From Ruminococcaceae bacterium UBA1448 (GTDB taxonomy: Bacteria; Bacillota; Clostridia; Oscillospirales; Ruminococcaceae), in assembly GCA_002329405.1 (NCBI GenBank), contig DCTE01000004.1, forward strand, positions 432-8,627: a DNA stretch of 8,196 bases, given 5' to 3'. A program made the translations under genes and the position numbers. The notes below the pieces were generated by a model that saw only the letters and a list, made by a program, of their open reading frames with translations, was not told the DNA's origin and made no database searches. Positions 5,177 to 8,196 of the stretch are shown in pieces. Position 1 is the first letter of the stretch; every line of letters begins with the position of its first letter.

Positions 5177-6669
5177 GCATAGTCTATAACTTTCCCGCAC
5201 TGACCATTGTCTTTGCGATGCTTTCCGGCATACTGTCCTCCGCGTTCAAAAAAGACGGTGCGCGGCGGCTCAACCTGGCCGTCATGACGGTCATCAACCT
5301 GATGAGCCTGGCCGCGCTGGTCTTCTGCCTTCAGACCGGTAAGAGCTACAATTATACGATGGGGCAGATTCCTTCCCCTTGGGGCAACGAAATCCGCTTC
5401 GGTACAATTGAAACGTTGATGGCCCTGTTTGTCGGTGTGATGGAAGAGCTGATTTTGATTGGCGGCATGGCCCACATCAAAACCGAGGTGGAGGAGACCA
5501 AACAAAACCTCTATTTCCTGATGGCAAGCCTGCTGCTCAGTTCGCTGCTGGCACTGATCTACACCAACGACCTGTTTACCGGTTACGTTTTCGTTGAGAT
5601 CAATACCATCACCGCCGGCGGGCTGATTATGATTGGCCAGAAGGGCCGCACGACCCTTGCCGCCCTGCGGTATATGATCATGAGCCTGATCGGTTCCGGC
5701 CTTCTGCTGTTTGGCCTGTGCATCCTGTATGATGTGACCGGCCAGCTGCTGATGCAGCCCTGCCACGAGGCAGTTGTCCAGATTATGACTACCGGTTCGT
5801 CTTATGAGACGCCGCTGCTGGTATCGGTTGGCCTGATCGGGATTGGCCTGTGCATCAAGTCGGCACTGTTCCCGTTTTCCAGCTGGGTACCGGATGCTTA
5901 CGGCAGCTCAATCGCGCCGTCGGCTGCCATCCTTTCCAGCCTGGTTTCCAAAGGGTACATCTTTTTCCTGATCAAATTCTGCTGGCGGGTCATCGGCTAT
6001 GACCTGATCGACCGCAGCCACCTGATTGACGTCTTCTTTGTACTGGGCGTCGCCGGCATGATCATAGGCTCGGTCAGTGCAATTCGGGAGACGGACATCC
6101 GCCGGATGATTGCCTATTCGTCGGTTGCCCAGATCGGCTACATTTATATGGGCCTGGGGATGGGGATTACCGCCGGCATCGTCGCGGCCGTCTTCCATAT
6201 CTTCAGCCATGCCGCGACCAAGGCACTGCTGTTCCTGTCGGCGTCCGACCTGTCGGATGCTTCTGACCGCGGCCGTACCTTCCCGCAGCTGCGTGGAGCC
6301 GGCCTGCGCAACGTCCCGGCAGGCGTCACCTTTACCATCGGTGCGCTGTCGATGGTCGGTGTACCGCTGCTGGCCGGTTTTACTTCCAAGCTGCTGTTTG
6401 CGGAGGCCGCGCTGGACGACAACATGGCATATACCGCTGTGACGCTGATTGCGCTGGCGATCAGTACCGTCCTCAACGTGATCTACTTCCTGCGCACCGT
6501 CATTACCATTTATACGCCGGATGAGCACCACTGGGAGGTCGGCCAGGTCCGTGAGAGCCGGAGCGATTTCCTTGTTTCGGTTGTGATGATCGGGATGAAC
6601 CTTGCGATGGGTGTACTGGCGATTCCGATTGTACAGGTAATCCGGGATGGGATCAATCTGTTTGGTTAA
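5173..6669 (+). CDS. mnhD: Mrp-type antiporter subunit D (MnhD/MrpD, NuoM/NuoN-like, MbhH-like)
   Basis: A protein of 498 residues, the normal length for MrpD, very hydrophobic, consistent with about 14 helices. The proton-conducting antiporter domain covers roughly 120-420. Family ion-path residues are visible: the helix-5 glutamate in GYVFVEINT (E142), the helix-7 lysine in LCIKSALFPFSSW (K229), the helix-8 lysine SLVSKG (K260), the FHIFSHAATK segment with H342, H346 and K350, and the helix-12 lysine in GFTSKLLF (K406). These proteins exchange Na+ for H+ or translocate H+ across the cytoplasmic membrane and are homologous to complex I NuoM/NuoN. Start is TTG 5173 with a strong AAAGGAGGAGG seven bases upstream; it overlaps mnhC by four bases. 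The stop is followed by a gap of about 20 bases to the second antiporter-like gene in the same reading frame. Confidence 0.93.
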   Translation: MSIVYNFPALTIVFAMLSGILSSAFKKDGARRLNLAVMTVINLMSLAALVFCLQTGKSYNYTMGQIPSPWGNEIRFGTIETLMALFVGVMEELILIGGMAHIKTEVEETKQNLYFLMASLLLSSLLALIYTNDLFTGYVFVEINTITAGGLIMIGQKGRTTLAALRYMIMSLIGSGLLLFGLCILYDVTGQLLMQPCHEAVVQIMTTGSSYETPLLVSVGLIGIGLCIKSALFPFSSWVPDAYGSSIAPSAAILSSLVSKGYIFFLIKFCWRVIGYDLIDRSHLIDVFFVLGVAGMIIGSVSAIRETDIRRMIAYSSVAQIGYIYMGLGMGITAGIVAAVFHIFSHAATKALLFLSASDLSDASDRGRTFPQLRGAGLRNVPAGVTFTIGALSMVGVPLLAGFTSKLLFAEAALDDNMAYTAVTLIALAISTVLNVIYFLRTVITIYTPDEHHWEVGQVRESRSDFLVSVVMIGMNLAMGVLAIPIVQVIRDGINLFG

Positions 6670-6680
6670 ATCATGTTGTG

Positions 6681-6686
6681 AAAGGA
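6681..6686 (+). promoter_or_regulatory. Ribosome binding site AAAGGA that decides the start of the second antiporter gene
   Basis: AAAGGA leaves only one base before ATG 6688 but seven bases before the in-frame ATG 6694. The latter spacing is normal, so 6694 is the likelier start. The same arrangement of close tandem ATGs occurs at mnhE. Confidence 0.6.
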
Positions 6687-6693
6687 AATGCGT

Positions 6694-8139
6694 ATGTTTT
6701 TGTTGATACCGATTCTGCTGCCGGTGCTGGCAGGGGTTTTGGTGCTGGCGCTGCCGGTTTTGCACAGGCGGACACCGCTCCGGTTGGTTTCCGGGTGTGT
6801 ATTTGTAGCAGAACTGGCCGCTGTGCTGATTGCAGACAGCAGCGGCGTGATCTTGACGCCGGCACTGTCGCTGGGAGACAATCTCGCGCTGATGCTCAGC
6901 ACGGATGGGATGGGGAAACTGTTCACCCTGCTGGTGGCCTGCATCTTTGCGGTTGTCGGATTTTATGCCTTTTCCTACCTCACGCATGAGGAACGGGAAT
7001 GGCAGTTTATCGGATTCTACCTGCTGACCGAAGGGGCACTGATGCTGGTCGGCTTTGCGGGCAGCCTTGTGACCTTCTATATGGGTTACGAGATGATGAC
7101 GCTGTTTTCGCTGCCGCTGGTACTGCATGAGCGGACGCCGGAGGCGGTCGCGGCGGCTAAGAAGTATCTGTATTATTCCTCGTTTGGCGCGCTGTGCGGA
7201 CTGTTCGGCATTTTTGTGCTGACCCCGGCGCTTACCTCTGCCGGATTCACCGCAGGCGGGAGCCTTGGCGGGGAAGTGGGCGGCATGACGCTGGCAGCTG
7301 TGTTTGTGATGCTGCTGGGATTTGGCGTCAAGGCAGGCCTGTTCCCGCTGCATGGATGGCTGCCGACCGCTCATCCGGTCGCGCCTGCACCTGCTTCGGC
7401 GGTGCTGTCGGGCGTGATCACCAAAGCGGGCGTACTGGGTGTGATCCGCACCATCTACTATACCGCCGGACCGGAGACCATCCGGGGCAGCTGGGTACAG
7501 TGGGTGTACCTTGCCCTGATCTGTGTGACCATCGTAATGGGGTCGGCAATGGCACTGCGGGAGGATGTCCTCAAAAAGCGGCTGGCCTATTCGACCGTCA
7601 GCCAGGTCTCCTACATCCTGCTCGGCCTTGCGCTCCTCAATGCCCAGGGCCTGACCGGTGCGGTCACCCATATCGTTTTCCATTCGGTCATCAAGAACGC
7701 TCTGTTCATGATCGCCGGTATCTTTATTGTCAAGACCGGCTGCACAAGAGTCAGCGAACTGACCGCGATGGGCCGTAAGATGCCGGTCACTGTCTGGTGC
7801 TGGGTCATCGTATCGCTCGGACTGGTCGGTATCCCGCCGATGAGCGGCTTTGTCAGCAAATGGCAGCTGATGACCGGCGCGATGGACTCAGGAATGGGTG
7901 TATTTACCTACCTTGCTCCTGCTGCGCTGATCGTTTCGGCACTGTTGACAGCTGGGTACCTGCTGCCGCTGGGCCTGCGCGGATTCTTCTGCGGCGGGGA
8001 TATCAAGACTGAAAATCTTGAACCGGACGGCTGGATGCTAGTTCCGGTGGTTCTGCTGGCGGGTGCGACTGTCTGGATGGGCATTGCGCCTGGCGGGCTG
8101 GTAGAGCTTGGCAGCAGCATCGTTGGGATGGTATTATAA
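6694..8139 (+). CDS. Second MrpD/NuoM-like proton-conducting antiporter subunit
   Basis: A protein of 481 residues from ATG 6694; the alternative ATG 6688 adds two residues but lies one base from the ribosome site. It is very hydrophobic, with the proton-conducting antiporter domain over the middle. Counting from the 6694 start: helix-5 glutamate in YMGYEMMT (E133), helix-7 lysine in GFGVKAGLFPLHGW (K213), the following LPTAHPVAPAPASAVLSG loop, helix-8 lysine in ITKAG (K244), the HIVFHSVIK segment (H326, H330, K334), and GFVSKW (K389). It is a paralogue, not a copy, of the preceding gene: the helix 7-8 region is more NuoM/NuoN-like (TAHPVAPAPAS against DAYGSSIAPSA). Such a second D-like subunit is seen in archaeal Mbs-type and related complexes and would add another ion channel. 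It is about 18 bases after mnhD and about 18 bases before the next gene, clearly in the same operon. Confidence 0.9.
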   Translation: MFLLIPILLPVLAGVLVLALPVLHRRTPLRLVSGCVFVAELAAVLIADSSGVILTPALSLGDNLALMLSTDGMGKLFTLLVACIFAVVGFYAFSYLTHEEREWQFIGFYLLTEGALMLVGFAGSLVTFYMGYEMMTLFSLPLVLHERTPEAVAAAKKYLYYSSFGALCGLFGIFVLTPALTSAGFTAGGSLGGEVGGMTLAAVFVMLLGFGVKAGLFPLHGWLPTAHPVAPAPASAVLSGVITKAGVLGVIRTIYYTAGPETIRGSWVQWVYLALICVTIVMGSAMALREDVLKKRLAYSTVSQVSYILLGLALLNAQGLTGAVTHIVFHSVIKNALFMIAGIFIVKTGCTRVSELTAMGRKMPVTVWCWVIVSLGLVGIPPMSGFVSKWQLMTGAMDSGMGVFTYLAPAALIVSALLTAGYLLPLGLRGFFCGGDIKTENLEPDGWMLVPVVLLAGATVWMGIAPGGLVELGSSIVGMVL

Positions 8140-8157
8140 GAAAGGAGGCCGAAAAGT

Positions 8158-8196
8158 ATGAATTTGTCACCCTGGTTTATGTTGCTGCCGGTACTG
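8158..8196 (+). CDS. Start of the next operon gene, probably another membrane antiporter-like subunit (3' end outside window)
   Basis: ATG 8158 is preceded by AAAGGAGG (8141-8148) with nine bases of spacing, just after the stop of the previous gene. Only 13 codons are visible: MNLSPWFMLLPVL. The hydrophobic LLPVL opening resembles the first helix of the preceding antiporter-like gene (IPILLPVL), so a third NuoL/M/N-like subunit is a reasonable guess. Thirteen residues cannot establish the family; a different membrane subunit (such as a hydrogenase membrane anchor) is also possible. Confidence 0.6.
   Translation, partial: MNLSPWFMLLPVL

Noticed and set aside
5908..7683. A 591-codon open frame on the minus strand crossing both antiporter genes
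   Set aside because: It is in exact codon register with the two sense genes, so its stops would need sense codons TTA, CTA or TCA, which are rare in these GC-rich genes. Its product is a Gln/His/Asp/Arg-rich mirror of Leu/Val/Ile codons with no domain sense and no ribosome site support. It is a composition shadow.
2295..8196. Operon as part of respiratory complex I (nuo)
   Set aside because: MrpE, MrpF, MrpG and MrpB-type subunits have no counterpart in nuo operons, and no NuoA, NuoH or NuoJ gene is present in the window.

Overview
The window (roughly 55-60% GC by eye, strong AGGAGG-type ribosome binding sites, tightly packed co-directional genes) looks like the chromosome of a Gram-positive anaerobe. 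An Oscillospiraceae/Ruminococcaceae-type Clostridium relative of the human or animal gut is my best guess. That rests on style and gene content, not on any database match. All genes lie on the + strand, and I see no mobile element, CRISPR array, tRNA or rRNA.

Layout. Bases 1-2075 hold the 3' part of a DinG/XPD-type iron-sulfur DNA helicase. The last piece of a RecB-like nuclease domain is visible at its N-terminus. An 11-bp stem with a T-tract at 2094-2121 ends that unit. Bases 2122-2294 form an AT-richer regulatory gap with a probable sigma-A promoter (-35 at 2196-2201, extended -10 at 2217-2224), two palindromic elements around or upstream of it, and two small hairpins in the predicted leader.

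Bases 2295-8196 are one operon that runs off the right edge. It encodes the membrane module of an Mrp/Mbh-type cation/proton antiporter in the order E, F, G, (MrpA C-terminal region fused to MrpB), C, D, a second D-like antiporter subunit, and the first 13 codons of another gene. Genes overlap by 1-4 bases or are separated by about 20 bases, and nearly every one has its own strong Shine-Dalgarno sequence, so translational coupling is likely.

The stand-alone Mrp antiporter of Bacillus and Staphylococcus is ordered A-B-C-D-E-F-G with a large MrpA first. The order here is instead that of archaeal membrane-bound hydrogenase and sulfane reductase operons (Mbh/Mbs), where MrpEFG homologues come first, the MrpA C-terminal part and MrpB follow, then C and D. 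This suggests that the encoded module may be the ion-pumping arm of a larger redox-driven complex whose catalytic subunits would lie to the right. That is inference, because no redox subunit is visible here. Notable features are the A-C-terminal/B fusion, long charged cytoplasmic-type tails on subunits F, G and C, and at least two tandem antiporter-like subunits.
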